A stretch of DNA of 64,000 bases from Amoebidium appalachense. Taxonomy: Eukaryota > Ichthyosporea. Below, in pieces: positions 1 through 27,515 of the stretch. Position 1 is the first letter of the stretch. Each line of letters begins with the position of its first letter. The notes beneath the pieces were generated by a model that did no database searches, had not been told where the DNA came from, and saw only the letters and a list, made by a program, of their open reading frames with translations. The stretch is from NCBI GenBank assembly GCA_963693365.1, contig CAVNZM010000018.1, forward strand, positions 62,001 to 126,000. Reading direction: 5' to 3'. The translations under genes were made by a program, and so were the position numbers.

Positions 1-387
1 GGAAGGGAGGGCTGCACCTTCCGCTGGTTTTTTTTTTTCTCGTGCCTGTGTTTCAATAGTGGGTGGTAGGTGGTGGTAAAGATAGACGCCTGCCCCCTTC
101 CCTCCCCTCCCTACCACACACACACAAAAGATTTCTTAGCTTTGGAAAAATAAACGAAAAGAAAAACACAACGAAAGAAAAAATGTGGGAAGGCGGGATT
201 TCTTCCACATTCTACCCTTTCCTCTCCATATAGTCTTGTGTGGGGACTATGTAGCATCACAAGGGAGTCTGGAATAGAAGGAACCTGGGAGCGAGCGCTT
301 AGTGTATGACCAGTCTGGAGAGAGACAAACATACCGTACGTGTAGACTTTCTTTTTTTTGGGGGGGGGGGGGGGGGGGGGAGGGGGG

Positions 388-439
<52 letters not shown>

Positions 440-1115
440 TGACCGTGCCTGGCATCATCACATATGTCTTCCAAAATACACAATTATCGCTTCTCTTAGC
501 AGAGCTTTACGGGTAGTCAGAGCAGACTCTGTTGCTATTTCTAGCCACATACGAGAGCCAAGGTGCCAGGTGTACGGCACGGTGTGTATAAACGTTAGTG
601 ATGCAATGCTCCCTGATACACTAACAGTGTGTGTTGGCTGCAATAAGATTAATAGCCAACAAGTGTGAGCCACACTTCTACGTACACCTTTAGCACCCTA
701 GCTACGGTGCAGTCGGTGCTGTGTGGAGGACGGTAGTTCCTATGAGGGAGGACCCCTCCGGGAACAAAACGGGGTTGGAAAAAAAACAAACAAAAAAAAA
801 CATACAAACAAAAAAACCACTGCTATGTTCAACTGCTCACATTGTGGAGTGACTGCCTTGCAGGTCCACAGTGTTTGTTTGTACACGAGAAACCTCTGTT
901 GTGAGGCCTCGGAGTAGCAAGTGGCACACACAACATGAATACAATGGGCAACTTACGTACGCCGGCATGTTATCCCCTTTCCCTGCCCCCTTCCTCTCTC
1001 TCTTGTATACGTACACGTTTCCCCCCTCTCTCTCCCCCCCCACCCCCCACCCCCCTCCCCTTCCCCCCACACTTTATATTTCTAAATTTCCTTTTGGGCG
1101 GGTGGGTGGGTGGGT

Positions 1116-1163
<48 letters not shown>

Positions 1164-1195
1164 CGCGCGCACGCTGTGTGTATGGGCGGGCGGGG

Positions 1196-1231
<36 letters not shown>

Positions 1232-1880
1232 ATGACTGGGTATATATATGTCGGTACCGGTGTGTGTTTGGAATATGTCGAGACTGGAAACCGGGAGTCC
1301 TAGGCCTGGGCTTTCCGTGTAACCCCCCATCCCCCCCACCTCCCCCCTTCCTTCCCGCCAAATAAACAAAAAAAGGACACCCTCCCCGCTTTTTCTTCTT
1401 GCCCTGTACGCTACAGTCTGTGCATATGTTTTTCTGCCAATGTACATGTAAGCAATAGTGTATATTTGATGGCAGTACCTGCACAGGAGGGCAGCTACTT
1501 GTAGCCACATTTCTTTTTTATTTAAGTGCGGCTACAGGAAAACCCCAACGGGCAGGGAAAAAAAAGAAAAGAAAAAAGAAAAAGAAACCACAAGCACTCC
1601 CCCTCCCCCCCCCCCCCCCCCCCCCGGCCTTTCTCCCCGTCCCCCCGGCCCTTTCGCCTGGGTAATTCCTCCCCTGCCTCTGCACCTAGTGTCACCTATA
1701 GGCATCCCCCCCCCCCGCCCCCCCTCCCCCCCTCCCCCCTCCCCCCAACCTGCAACCACCACACCTGCCACTGATATCACCAGCCGCGCCGTCAGTGGGG
1801 CCATTCCTCATATCGAAAATCCCTTGATGTCTGTACATTGCATCTGTTTGCTAATGTATGTTTACTATAGATAGGGGTGG
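1..1880. other. Low-complexity intergenic DNA, no gene recognised
   Basis: The stretch holds long homopolymers and simple repeats: poly-G near 360-438 and 1198-1230, (GT)n running into (GC)n near 1120-1170, and C-rich tracts near 1020-1070, 1600-1625 and 1707-1745. Open frames here are almost all poly-Pro, poly-Gly or Cys-Val translations of these repeats. Short non-repetitive islands (440-720, 830-960, 1240-1560) show no domain or exon I can recognise. Confidence 0.6.
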
Positions 1881-2072
1881 GGGTTTACGCTGTTTACTCG
1901 AGGCAAAGAGAACCAGTCTCAGGTAGGGGGGGGGGGTTTGCTCGGAATATCCCCTCAGCGGTATATCATGATCACGTACATAGATGTCGGGTGGTGACTA
2001 TATATCAGGGTTTACTTTCTCTACGAGACACCATAAAGACTACAAGGAGAAATCAATTAGTTGGGGTTCCCC

Positions 2073-2111
<39 letters not shown>

Positions 2112-2143
2112 GGGCTCCCCTCGGGACACTCGGTATCAGCTGG

Positions 2144-2210
<67 letters not shown>

Positions 2211-2214
2211 TGCG

Positions 2215-5200
2215 CTATAATTTTGTAGTGATGTGTTTCTCAAGCCAATCAATACATCTAATAAACAGGTCGTAGTTACGCGTGTTTAGTATAAAATCAA
2301 GGATGTTGTAATTTACAGGTAGGCTATCTTTCTGGGTGTCTGTTGTGAATGTGACGTGTGTGTGTTGCGGTATTATGTGGTCTATCAAACTACATTTGGC
2401 GATACATGACCGGTTAAACTGGTGTGTGTGTGTGTTGTTTGGGCATGCAAATGATGCCACCTTATACTTATTAGATCTCCACTGTATAGCACGTGTACAG
2501 TAAAAGCGTGGTAATTGATCAATAATACCATCAGCTAGAGAAAGACCAGTTCTACAGGAAGGTAATATGTATTTAGGTGTTATACACTTGCGAGTGCCAT
2601 ATTTGGCAATATGGTTGAGGCGGTCAGTATATATAAAACGAGACATAAGGCTTAGTTTTTCAAGGTGTATGCTTTCATCGGGTCTAGTGTCGTGTGGTAT
2701 CTTTTTCCATTTGTTATATTGCGTGATTATCTTGTGATTGTGTACATGTTTAATAAGTAAGTGGCAGTCCAAAGTCACACACACACTATTGCGGGGTTTA
2801 TTTGTATTTGTGCCCAGGGGAGAAGGGGAGAGAGAGGGGAGGAAAGAGGGGAGAGGTGAGGAGGGGACAGGTCGGATAGAGAAGAGAGGGTGGGAGGGCA
2901 AATACTTCTTTAAGCGGCTTATGTGCTTATTGAATTTCAGCGCGAGATAGGATACTCTAGCAGCTATTGGGACCAGACCATATATCGAGAGCGTTACAGG
3001 CCCAGGTTTACAACAGTTGTTAGATAGAAAGGAGGCAACTTCTGCTTCAAGGAAATTTGCCAAGGGTTTAAGCGCTCTAGTTCTCTCTTTCTTGATCCAA
3101 GCGGCGAGAAGGGGTAAACCATATTCACATGCCGGGAAGACAAAAGTGCGAATAAATGTAAGTCTAATAGAAGGATGGAGGGGTGTGTCTTTAAAAATAT
3201 TAGCCGAGAAGAAAGCTAACCGCTTACGAGCCAACTCTACCCTCTTTTCGACCATATGGGGAAACATAACACCAACAGAATCAACCGGAACACCAAGATA
3301 TTTGTATTCTGGAACTATAGGTACAGGTTTAGATGATAATGTAAATGTGTGTAAATTGTTAGCTATATCAGGTACAAGAACACCACATTTGTCTATGTTA
3401 AGGATCATAAGGTTTGCCTTGCACCACTCTGACACTACATCGAACAATCTTTGCAGGCGTCTAGGGGTACGGGCAAGGAGGGACAGATCATCAGCATAGA
3501 GAAGTGCAGGCGGAAAGTTATTAATAGGGTCATCGTTTTCGGCGTAAATCTTGACAGCCAAATCATCTATAAATAGGTTAAACAAAAAGGGGCTAAGCAA
3601 TGAACCCTGCAAGAGACCTCTAGTACGAGCAAAACCATATGAAAGATGCCCATTAACCACAGCTCTACCATAGGTTTGAGACAAGAGTGCTTCTAACAGA
3701 ACACCAATGCAGTGTGGTACACCCCGTGCAGCAAGCTTTTCCCATAGGAGACCAGGGGAGACAGAATCGTAAGCAGTTTTCCAATCAATAAAGCCAACAT
3801 ATTGTGCACCAACTTGCATAGAATCGTGCAGTGCCATTATTTGAACATAACATGAATTGTTTTTACGAAAAGCGGATTGGCATGGGTGTATGTGAAGAAT
3901 AGATTGAAACCTAGGGTGATGTGCAAATAACCTAAGTAAGCAGGCTTCAAAGAATCTACGAACAACCTGGGTTAGTGTAATGGGGCGAAAGGATGATATG
4001 GGGCCCTCAGAGTCCTTCTTAACTATGGGGATCACTAAGGTATCTAACCAAGATGACGGGACATGTCCACATTTAACACACCAAGAAAAGAGAGAGCTTA
4101 ACATGATAGTAAGATCAGGTTTAATAGCACGATCACTTTCCTTTTGTGGGTAGGAGGGAACAAGGATTTTAAGAAACCCAGCAGGGAGTCCATCAGGTCC
4201 ACAAGACTTACTAGAGCTATAACTAGATATCACAGACCATATGGCATCGGGACTGAAAAAGGGGAGGATCGATTCTATGGGGATAGATGGGTCTACAGGC
4301 CACACAATAGGTTTCTGAGCGGGGGTCCTATCTTTAAACAGTTCCGAGAAATACTTATCAGAGTCTATGAGGGGGTCTCCAGTGGTATCACCAATAATAC
4401 GAGCAGGGGGGCCAAATCGATTCATACTAGCAAGCCGGCGCAAGCTTTCCTTTTGAGACAGGGGTTCACCTAGTCTAGCGGGAGTGGTGTTTGGTAACAA
4501 GAGAGCATCGGGATATTCCTTCCTACCACCGCCAGCATAATCACCGAGATCTATCAAATCATCAACAATAAAGTTAGTGCATGTATCTAGTACGAGATGT
4601 GAATCTGGCCTGGCTTGTGCAGATTCTAATAGGCGCATATATATAGGGTGTTTCGTAGCATAGCATACACATACATCAACTCTACCCCACTGTGACTTAA
4701 GCTGGGATAGACGGAGGCGAAAGGTGGGAGGGGGAGGGGGGAGCAGATCAAGGGAGATCTTAGGTAGGAAAAGGATAGGAGAGTGGTCAGATGACCTAGA
4801 GAGGTTAGGAGGGAGAGAGAGTTTTGACATGGTTGATGGCCAAAAGGCCACTCCCCAGTCGGTGTTGTGGGCATGGGATATTTGAGGGAACCGCAAAGTG
4901 TGACTTTGGACATACCTTGCTAAAGGGATAGCACGCTCCGGGGGCTTAGATGGGTACCCGACACTCACTTGCAGTGTGTCTGTGTGGTGGAGTCGCGTGT
5001 TAAAATCACCTAAAATAACAGTGGACATTGGTAACTGTGACAACTCGTGAGTCAATTCGACAACCGACATAGATGGTGGGTAATATACAAAAGTAAAAAC
5101 ATTAGAAAGAAACTCTATAGAAACCGAGAATTCCGTTTTTGCTACCGGTTTGCACTTCACTCTCACGTGTGGTGCGGCAAGTACAATAATGCCTCGGTTT

Positions 5201-5409
5201 TTCGCGTAACCGGGGTGTGTGGATGTGTCGACCAATGTAGAGTTGAATTTGTGGTGGTTTTTAAACTGTGTTTCGCAAATCACTGTAAACGTGTGGTTGT
5301 TTGTCTGTTGTTGTATGTAGCTGATTTTATCGTCGAGTGTCCCGGGGGGGAGGCCCTTTTGGGGGCCCAGTGTCCGAGCATTCCAGAAGAAGAAGGATAA
5401 ATTAGGCAT
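2215..5409 (-). CDS. LINE ORF2: APE-type endonuclease and reverse transcriptase (1064 aa)
   Basis: The N-terminal part (about residues 1-230) carries the apurinic-like endonuclease signatures in order: WNART, the CET motif, YYPPS, GDFNT and SDHSP. These supply the metal-binding Glu, the Asp-Asn pair and the catalytic His. The reverse transcriptase follows (about 400-760), with FRPITL, the FIDWKTAYDSV motif A, QGSLLSPFLF motif B, the catalytic YADD of motif C and YKYLGVP. A C-terminal region of about 300 aa is rich in Cys and His but has no confident zinc-knuckle spacing. No RNase H domain is visible. The product would nick target DNA and copy the element RNA in place. It is intact, without stops. 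The clade (L1-like, Tad-like or other) cannot be fixed by eye. Confidence 0.93.
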   Translation of the reverse strand: MPNLSFFFWNARTLGPQKGLPPGTLDDKISYIQQQTNNHTFTVICETQFKNHHKFNSTLVDTSTHPGYAKNRGIIVLAAPHVRVKCKPVAKTEFSVSIEFLSNVFTFVYYPPSMSVVELTHELSQLPMSTVILGDFNTRLHHTDTLQVSVGYPSKPPERAIPLARYVQSHTLRFPQISHAHNTDWGVAFWPSTMSKLSLPPNLSRSSDHSPILFLPKISLDLLPPPPPTFRLRLSQLKSQWGRVDVCVCYATKHPIYMRLLESAQARPDSHLVLDTCTNFIVDDLIDLGDYAGGGRKEYPDALLLPNTTPARLGEPLSQKESLRRLASMNRFGPPARIIGDTTGDPLIDSDKYFSELFKDRTPAQKPIVWPVDPSIPIESILPFFSPDAIWSVISSYSSSKSCGPDGLPAGFLKILVPSYPQKESDRAIKPDLTIMLSSLFSWCVKCGHVPSSWLDTLVIPIVKKDSEGPISSFRPITLTQVVRRFFEACLLRLFAHHPRFQSILHIHPCQSAFRKNNSCYVQIMALHDSMQVGAQYVGFIDWKTAYDSVSPGLLWEKLAARGVPHCIGVLLEALLSQTYGRAVVNGHLSYGFARTRGLLQGSLLSPFLFNLFIDDLAVKIYAENDDPINNFPPALLYADDLSLLARTPRRLQRLFDVVSEWCKANLMILNIDKCGVLVPDIANNLHTFTLSSKPVPIVPEYKYLGVPVDSVGVMFPHMVEKRVELARKRLAFFSANIFKDTPLHPSIRLTFIRTFVFPACEYGLPLLAAWIKKERTRALKPLANFLEAEVASFLSNNCCKPGPVTLSIYGLVPIAARVSYLALKFNKHISRLKKYLPSHPLFSIRPVPSSPLPSFLPSLSPSPLGTNTNKPRNSVCVTLDCHLLIKHVHNHKIITQYNKWKKIPHDTRPDESIHLEKLSLMSRFIYTDRLNHIAKYGTRKCITPKYILPSCRTGLSLADGIIDQLPRFYCTRAIQWRSNKYKVASFACPNNTHTHQFNRSCIAKCSLIDHIIPQHTHVTFTTDTQKDSLPVNYNILDFILNTRNYDLFIRCIDWLEKHITTKL

Positions 5410-6586
5410 CGGTTTGGTCCGACACCTGTGGGGTTGGTTCCCACTTGTCGCTTACGGGGTCGTATGCATGACCTTCCGCCAGCGCGAACAGTTCGCAGAA
5501 GAGCTCGATTTCCATCTCGCATCGGCGTTTGCGCTCGAGCAGTTTCTCACCAGAAAACATTGGTTCCTTCGTGTCCGTGTCTATCACGCTCGTAGCATCG
5601 TTTTCCAACTTTGCGAGGAACTCTTTTGCCTTGCTGATGCGTACACGACAACGTGTGGCGCACGCATTCTTAGCAGACACTTTACGTTCTTTGTCTGCTT
5701 TCTGAATGTTTTCCGGCGCGCATGGGTCGTAGCTTGGGAGGTGGGTGAAGAAGCTTCCACACCCCTTTGTCGCGTCACGGATGAACGCACGGTTATAGTC
5801 GCCCCGTACTGCTACTTCCAGCACATCGTATCCAATGAAGGACAGACAAAGGATGCGAGAGCACCGGAAGCCGAGAGCCTTGAAGATGGACCACATGGCC
5901 CTGTGTGGGCGTCTGCCATGCTTGACTTTGAAATACACCCTCTCGTATTTGGGTGGGATGTTGATGTTACCGTTTGCTTGGGTGTTCCCCTTAGCCGGCG
6001 GTTTGGGAGGGGAGTTGCGGCGGTACTCGTTGCCTGCAAGAATGCTGGCATATGTTTCCTTGGCAATTTGGCGGAGCTCGGGTGTTTTACGAGAGTTCGC
6101 ATATTCTAGGAACTCTGCCGGGAGCTGTGCTTCCGGTCCTGTGTTGTTTTGTGTTGGGGTGGAAATGTCTCCGTCGCGAGATGTTTGCTCATGAGTTTTG
6201 GGGTTTTGCGATCCACTAATGTTTAGCTGGGCTGTGAGTGAATCAATGGTGAGCTTGAGTTGGGTATTTTCTGTTTGGAGTTTTTCTATCATGTTCTTGA
6301 GTGGTAACAGCTCATTTAGCTGTTTCTTAACGAGGGCAAGTTCTGCCAGTACTGTATCAACCGAAAGTTTCGGCATGGTTGTTATTGTGTTTCTACGGAG
6401 TGGTGTGGTGTTATTCTGAATGGGTAGTGTATTGTAAATAGGTGTTGCGCTTAGTCTAAGGCGATGTTTTTCTGGTTGTGCATCTGTGGTAGGTGTATCT
6501 GCTGGACGTTTTAATGGTCGCACATGTGTGATGGGTGTAGATGGAACTTTGAAAGAGGTTCTGAAACGATTATAGGCATGTGCCAT
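5402..6586 (-). CDS. LINE ORF1 protein (394 aa), coiled-coil nucleic-acid-binding candidate
   Basis: The protein has a Pro/Thr-rich basic N-terminus (about residues 1-65). A heptad-like leucine segment follows at about 70-115, beginning LAELALVKKQLNELLPLKNM, and is likely a trimer- or dimer-forming coiled coil. The C-terminal half is basic and mixed. I see no clear CCHC zinc knuckle. ORF1 proteins of LINEs coat the element RNA and act as chaperones, and that role is inferred here from position and coiled coil only. The stop overlaps the ORF2 start by 8 nt, suggesting coupled termination and reinitiation. The ATG at 6586 is the first in frame. Confidence 0.75.
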   Translation of the reverse strand: MAHAYNRFRTSFKVPSTPITHVRPLKRPADTPTTDAQPEKHRLRLSATPIYNTLPIQNNTTPLRRNTITTMPKLSVDTVLAELALVKKQLNELLPLKNMIEKLQTENTQLKLTIDSLTAQLNISGSQNPKTHEQTSRDGDISTPTQNNTGPEAQLPAEFLEYANSRKTPELRQIAKETYASILAGNEYRRNSPPKPPAKGNTQANGNINIPPKYERVYFKVKHGRRPHRAMWSIFKALGFRCSRILCLSFIGYDVLEVAVRGDYNRAFIRDATKGCGSFFTHLPSYDPCAPENIQKADKERKVSAKNACATRCRVRISKAKEFLAKLENDATSVIDTDTKEPMFSGEKLLERKRRCEMEIELFCELFALAEGHAYDPVSDKWEPTPQVSDQTDA

Positions 6587-6660
6587 GACATGGATGGGGG
6601 TGTTCCCCGGCCCTTAGGGCCACGGATGGCCTGGTTTAGGGGTGGATGCGCGAAGGATAC

Positions 6661-6779
6661 TATTTATTAGCAGATAATAAAAAGCGACATTTGAATCGAT
6701 GTGTGCGACGGTAGCTGCCAGAAGGAGAATTATTGAATGCATGCACATTCATGGACAGGAAACAGGAGGGAGGGGGGGG

Positions 6780-6821
<42 letters not shown>

Positions 6822-7279
6822 TTTTGGCGCCAAAATGCCCAAGCAACGGGCAGTCCAATCAGCAGCCTGAGACTGGCGAGGTTACAGGGCTGTAAATCAG
6901 TGCATTAGCAATCAAACCCCCTACAATAAGTTGAAATAATGCCCAACAAATCTCTGAAAGAGATCGAAATATTTGAGTTTATATTACCGTGCTTTGGCTT
7001 TTAAGCATTTACAATATCGGCCCCGGATGGCAACCATACTACGATTGGTGCGTTCGGCATATTGCAAGTCACGGACACACCGTTTTGTCACTAATATCAG
7101 TTGTAAAGTTTTGCGAAGTTTTGCTTATATCTGGGCATAGTATCCACTCCTACATGCCACACGCAGCATATATGCAGAGATAGAACCCAGTTTCATGGCT
7201 AAATAGGTGACACTTGTAACCGCTAGCACACATTTATCAACAACATCTACGCTAGATCTTACCTCGAGACAAACGCAAC
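6661..7279 (+). promoter_or_regulatory. Upstream region of USO1 with CCAAT box and poly-G tract
   Basis: A long poly-G run (about 6772-6820) is followed by single-copy sequence. A CCAAT box (6855-6859, in the context gtCCAATCAG) lies about 420 bp before the USO1 start codon. I see no convincing TATA box. Promoter assignment is inferred from position. Confidence 0.35.
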
Positions 7280-24081
<16,802 letters not shown>

Positions 24082-24397
24082 AGGGGAGGGGAGGGGGGCG
24101 GGAGGGGGGGAGGGGTAGGGAAGAGAGAGCGAGAGAGAACGTGCAAAACCCAAGCAAGTATGAAAGACTGGGGCTGTGAATAGGCATACGAATGTGTTTT
24201 CTTTTTATTCGTTTGATACCACAGGGCTTATGGGGTTCCCGTATTCACAAGGGCAATTACATGTATTCCGGTGTAGGTTTCTATTTTTCTTCCTTCTTGT
24301 GATGGTGGCGGTTATTTATATATGATCTGTACATAGCTCGATAGAGCACAAAGTGGGAAAATGAATTATGCTGCTGGGCGGCAACTATTGCACTATG

Positions 24398-24403
24398 AAT
24401 AAA
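24398..24403 (+). terminator. Poly(A) signal of USO1
   Basis: An AATAAA hexamer lies about 320 bp after the USO1 stop codon in AT-rich, non-repetitive sequence. It is the first canonical signal after the stop that I noticed. Confidence 0.5.
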
Positions 24404-26190
24404 CTTTCACAAACCGTGTTATGAGCATACCAAGTTCTCAAATGATTATCCATGCATCACATCTGCTCGTGAAATAAGCAAGTACTCAGGATGTGTGTTG
24501 CCGGGCACGAGGCTCACGCAAGTGTTTATTTTTCTGATTATACAGAGGTTTACATGTTGTCACACGGTAAAAAATCACTCTGACTATATGGCATTAATGA
24601 ACGTGTCAAAGGCACCTGTACATGTACGTATACATGTGTTTCTCTTTCTGTACATGTTGACCCCTTTCACCGCCATCGTGACAACATGACCATGTGATGG
24701 GTGGTCCTCTCATTTTGATGCAGCCTTGAATTATATAGTCACTCTGAGTGCTGTCTCCCTGCGGCCTCGTGTTCTTCTTCCTTTTTTTTTTTTTTTTTTT
24801 TTAGGTATAATGCCACAGGCAGCGTAGTCACACAAGGCCGGGCCCAGCCACTTACGTAAGCCAGCGGGTACATAGCCTTGGAGACTATGAAATATACGTC
24901 TGCCCTCGAGTAATATCAAACTATTCTTTATTCTACCCACACTGGCGACACGTGTAGGATGAATTTCGCAACAACTCGAACTGAAAGGGGGTTGTTCGTT
25001 TTGTCTGTTTGCTCAGTGTATGATGTAACATGTTTGTTTTGGTTTCATGTTTTTTTTTGCCATTGAACACATAATTTCCAATTGTCAGGGGTGCGCTGTG
25101 GAATGCATTTTCGGGTACTCTACAGCTTGTGATTGGATCAAAGCGCACTTCCGGTATGTAAGATGGAATCGCCACTTGCGTCACCGGGCCGGTCACAGCA
25201 CCATGAGGCACGGATTCAAAGAGCTACTAGCCACAACAAAGGTAAGATGAATATGAATATTTTTTTAAAAAAAAAATGTCTACGTAATATTCTCTGTTAA
25301 TTTACCTAATTGTATTGTATTGTTGTCCAACTTTCAGTTTCATTTGCCTTAAAAATTTGCGTACCTCCGCATAGATGGACAATGATTCGCTACTGGATGA
25401 GCCGCGCTCCAATCAATTCCTTGTAAACAAAGAAACGATGCGTGCGAAAGTCAACATGTGTAGCCACAAATGGCCTTAAATAGATAACTTTTGGGTGGAA
25501 AGAGAGGGGAAGAGGAAAAAGAAGAAAAAAGATCTCAGTTACATAAATTCTGCAATAAAACACAATACTAAACGGCAAAAATAGTAATTATTATGCCCAT
25601 AATGCGGAAGCTACCAGGGCCCGGTTCCGCCTTTAGGGAACATACCAGTGACTTATCACTCTCGACCAATCAATTTAGACCCTCGCACCAAATTTTTGCC
25701 ATCTGAAGTTCAATTTCACTTTTTTATAAGCAAGCCAACGATCGAATACTGGCGTGGGTTCCCTTTGTTTGGTTTCGCAGCATTTATATAGTTATTAATT
25801 CACGTTTCAGCAGCTTGTTTGGTAACCATAAACGCGCATGAAATATCTTTGCGTTGTGACATCTTCTTGAACATGCGCCTGCAAATATATCCAGGAATCG
25901 CATGGCCGGATATCCCGGTGCTGGCCGGCGAGTAATCAGGCGTTTCGAGGGACACCTGTGTAAGTGTCTTAACGCTTTGAAAGCTAGTTTCCTTGTTGAA
26001 TATAATATTTGAAGAGGATTCATGAACACGCACGAGATAGTATATATGAAAATAAACCCGGATATTTTCTCAGAAGTGTAACTCACTACAACTCACACAG
26101 ATGATGCATATGGTGCCTATCAACAAGGCGTGCAACTATCATACCCAAAGCAGCGCATGACAAATAACTAATCATGTGGTGATATTGGGT
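24404..26190. other. Intergenic region, mostly non-repetitive, with a poly(A)-tailed candidate insertion
   Basis: On the minus strand a segment running from about 24960 to 24804 ends in an A-run (24803-24781), as expected for a SINE or processed retrocopy. I could not identify its source. The rest is AT-rich single-copy sequence. A 67-codon plus-strand frame at 25047-25250 followed by GTAAGA could be an exon, but nothing in it is recognisable. Confidence 0.35.
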
Positions 26191-26197
26191 GCATTAA

Positions 26198-26285
26198 CCA
26201 ATCAGTCTCTGCTTTCAAACGATGTGAGCATCCAATCATCATTCGCGCAAGCCGCCCATTCACATGCTTTACCTCCACATATAAA
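26198..26285 (+). promoter_or_regulatory. CCAAT and TATA promoter of the ubiquitin-like gene
   Basis: Two CCAAT boxes (26198-26202 in CCAATCAG, 26232-26236) lie 50-80 bp upstream of a TATAAA box (26280-26285), itself about 95 bp before the start codon. The spacing fits a canonical RNA polymerase II core promoter with a short 5' leader. Confidence 0.65.
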
Positions 26286-26376
26286 AGCCCCCACATAGCC
26301 ATGCACACCACATTTCCTTTCCACGTCTCACTTCTTCGTTTGGTGAAGCATACTTTCACCCTAGCAAACTTTGAAA

Positions 26377-27363
26377 ATGACACACAACCACAGCGAAGCA
26401 GGGAGCACAGACGTTGGCAAACCCACAAACATGGCACACACAGAGACCTCAGAGCAGGCATCCCAAACACCCACCACCGCCACCCCACCGTGCACACCTG
26501 CACGCGAGTTTAATGCTGAAGACACAGCAATCCCTCTTAGCCCGACAGACATCACTCCCCCACCCTTCCCTCCATCATCTTCGAGCACAAGCAGTAAAAC
26601 CGCACACACGGCACAACACGCGGGCGAGGTGTCAGGGCCACACCACGGATGCGCAGCATGTTCGCGCAAAAGACAAAAACCCGCGTCGTTGCGGTTCACC
26701 GTGCAAACAGTGATGGGGACCGTGTACGCTGTTAAGTGCCGTGAAACAGACACCTTCAGCTACCTCACCTTTAAGCTTTACGCAAAAACAGGCCTGAGGC
26801 CCGACCGCCAGCGCCTAGTTTTGGACGAAAGGGAGATGTATTGTGAGGAGGAGTGGACGCTTAAAGAGTGTGGCATACACAACGGCTGTGTGATTACTCT
26901 CACACCTTATATGGCTGCCGGCTTTGTCACCCACCTACGGGTAAGTTTTTCCCCGCCCGTTGCTCTTCTTCCGCAGTTATTATTCACAGTTCTTGTTTCT
27001 CTTCTTACCACCTGCCTGCCCTCTCCAATTGCCTATGACAATGTTTTGGCTTTTATCCGCTTTTTTAGGCACCGCTTTTCTTGTGTCGAAGACCAATAAT
27101 TAGCCTTCAAGATCTATACCAGACACAAAAGATCTAAGACCTTGAATCTAACACCATTTTTCCTTTTGCAGAGTACTAACGAGAAGCCAGCAAAACAGCC
27201 GAAGGTGATCCAAGAAGAGCCGAAGGAAGAGACTACAGCCCCACCCAAAAAGCGAGACGCACAGTGGTGGAAGGAAAAGCAGGGCGAACATCAGGTTTTG
27301 AGGAGTAAGGTCGAGGAATTGAGGCAGAAAATGGCCGAAAAGAAGAAAAAGAGCACACAGTAG
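26377..27363 (+). CDS. Ubiquitin-like-domain protein, two exons, 251 aa
   Basis: Exons are 26377-26940 and 27172-27363, joined in phase 0 across a 231-nt intron (GTAAGT donor, TTGCAG acceptor). The start is the ATG at 26377. Residues 1-100 are Thr/Pro/Ser-rich and probably disordered, with a CAAC pair at 92-95. Residues about 105-179 form a ubiquitin-like fold, with the typical LRFTVQTVMGTVYAV first hairpin and a VITLTPYMAAG end. That end resembles the UBL of midnolin or ZFAND4-type proteins. Exon 2 encodes a Lys/Glu-rich tail with a short coiled coil (VEELRQKMAEKKKK). No diGly C-terminus follows the fold, so it is an integral UBL, not a conjugated modifier. The specific function is unknown. 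Confidence 0.82.
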
Positions 27364-27509
27364 TAGAAATTCTTGTTTTTCCGAATGATGTTTTGGCTTT
27401 AACGAACATGTGCTCAACTGTATATGCTTTACCAGTAGGACCTAGGTTAAGTAATTGAACCAATTGTATACGTAAGATCTGCAAAACGAAAAACTACACC
27501 AGGAGCTCA

Positions 27510-27515
27510 AATAAA
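27510..27515 (+). terminator. Poly(A) signal of the ubiquitin-like gene
   Basis: AATAAA lies about 145 bp after the stop codon. Confidence 0.55.

Larger units (their letters stand above)
1882..6660 (-). mobile_element. Near full-length non-LTR (LINE) retrotransposon, copy 1
   Basis: Reading on the minus strand, the element has a short 5' leader, ORF1 (6586-5402), ORF2 (5409-2215), a 3' UTR with a (CA)n tract (about 2206-2147), an A-run (2107-2074), and a further tail of about 190 bp to about 1882. The same order, including the tail after the A-run, recurs in the truncated copy at 48.8-50.3 kb. That comparison sets the 3' boundary. The 5' boundary near 6660 is a guess. Both ORFs are open, so the copy may be recent and potentially coding-competent. 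There are no long terminal repeats. Confidence 0.85.

Noticed and set aside
306-668. Poly-Gly, poly-Pro and Arg-Gly frames at many G- and C-runs
   Set aside because: They are homopolymer translations. Start and stop positions are set by run length, not by a gene.
5414-6109. 231-codon plus-strand frame opposite LINE ORF1
   Set aside because: It is antisense to a well-supported ORF1 and shows no domain. Frames at 3017-3499 and 4144-4473 opposite ORF2 are rejected for the same reason.
26371-27099. Continuous 242-aa reading of the ubiquitin-like gene from position 26371
   Set aside because: The codon at 26371 is TTG, and the first ATG is 26377. Good GTAAGT and TTGCAG sites at 26941 and 27171 join a better C-terminus, so the read-through is kept only as a possible retained-intron form.
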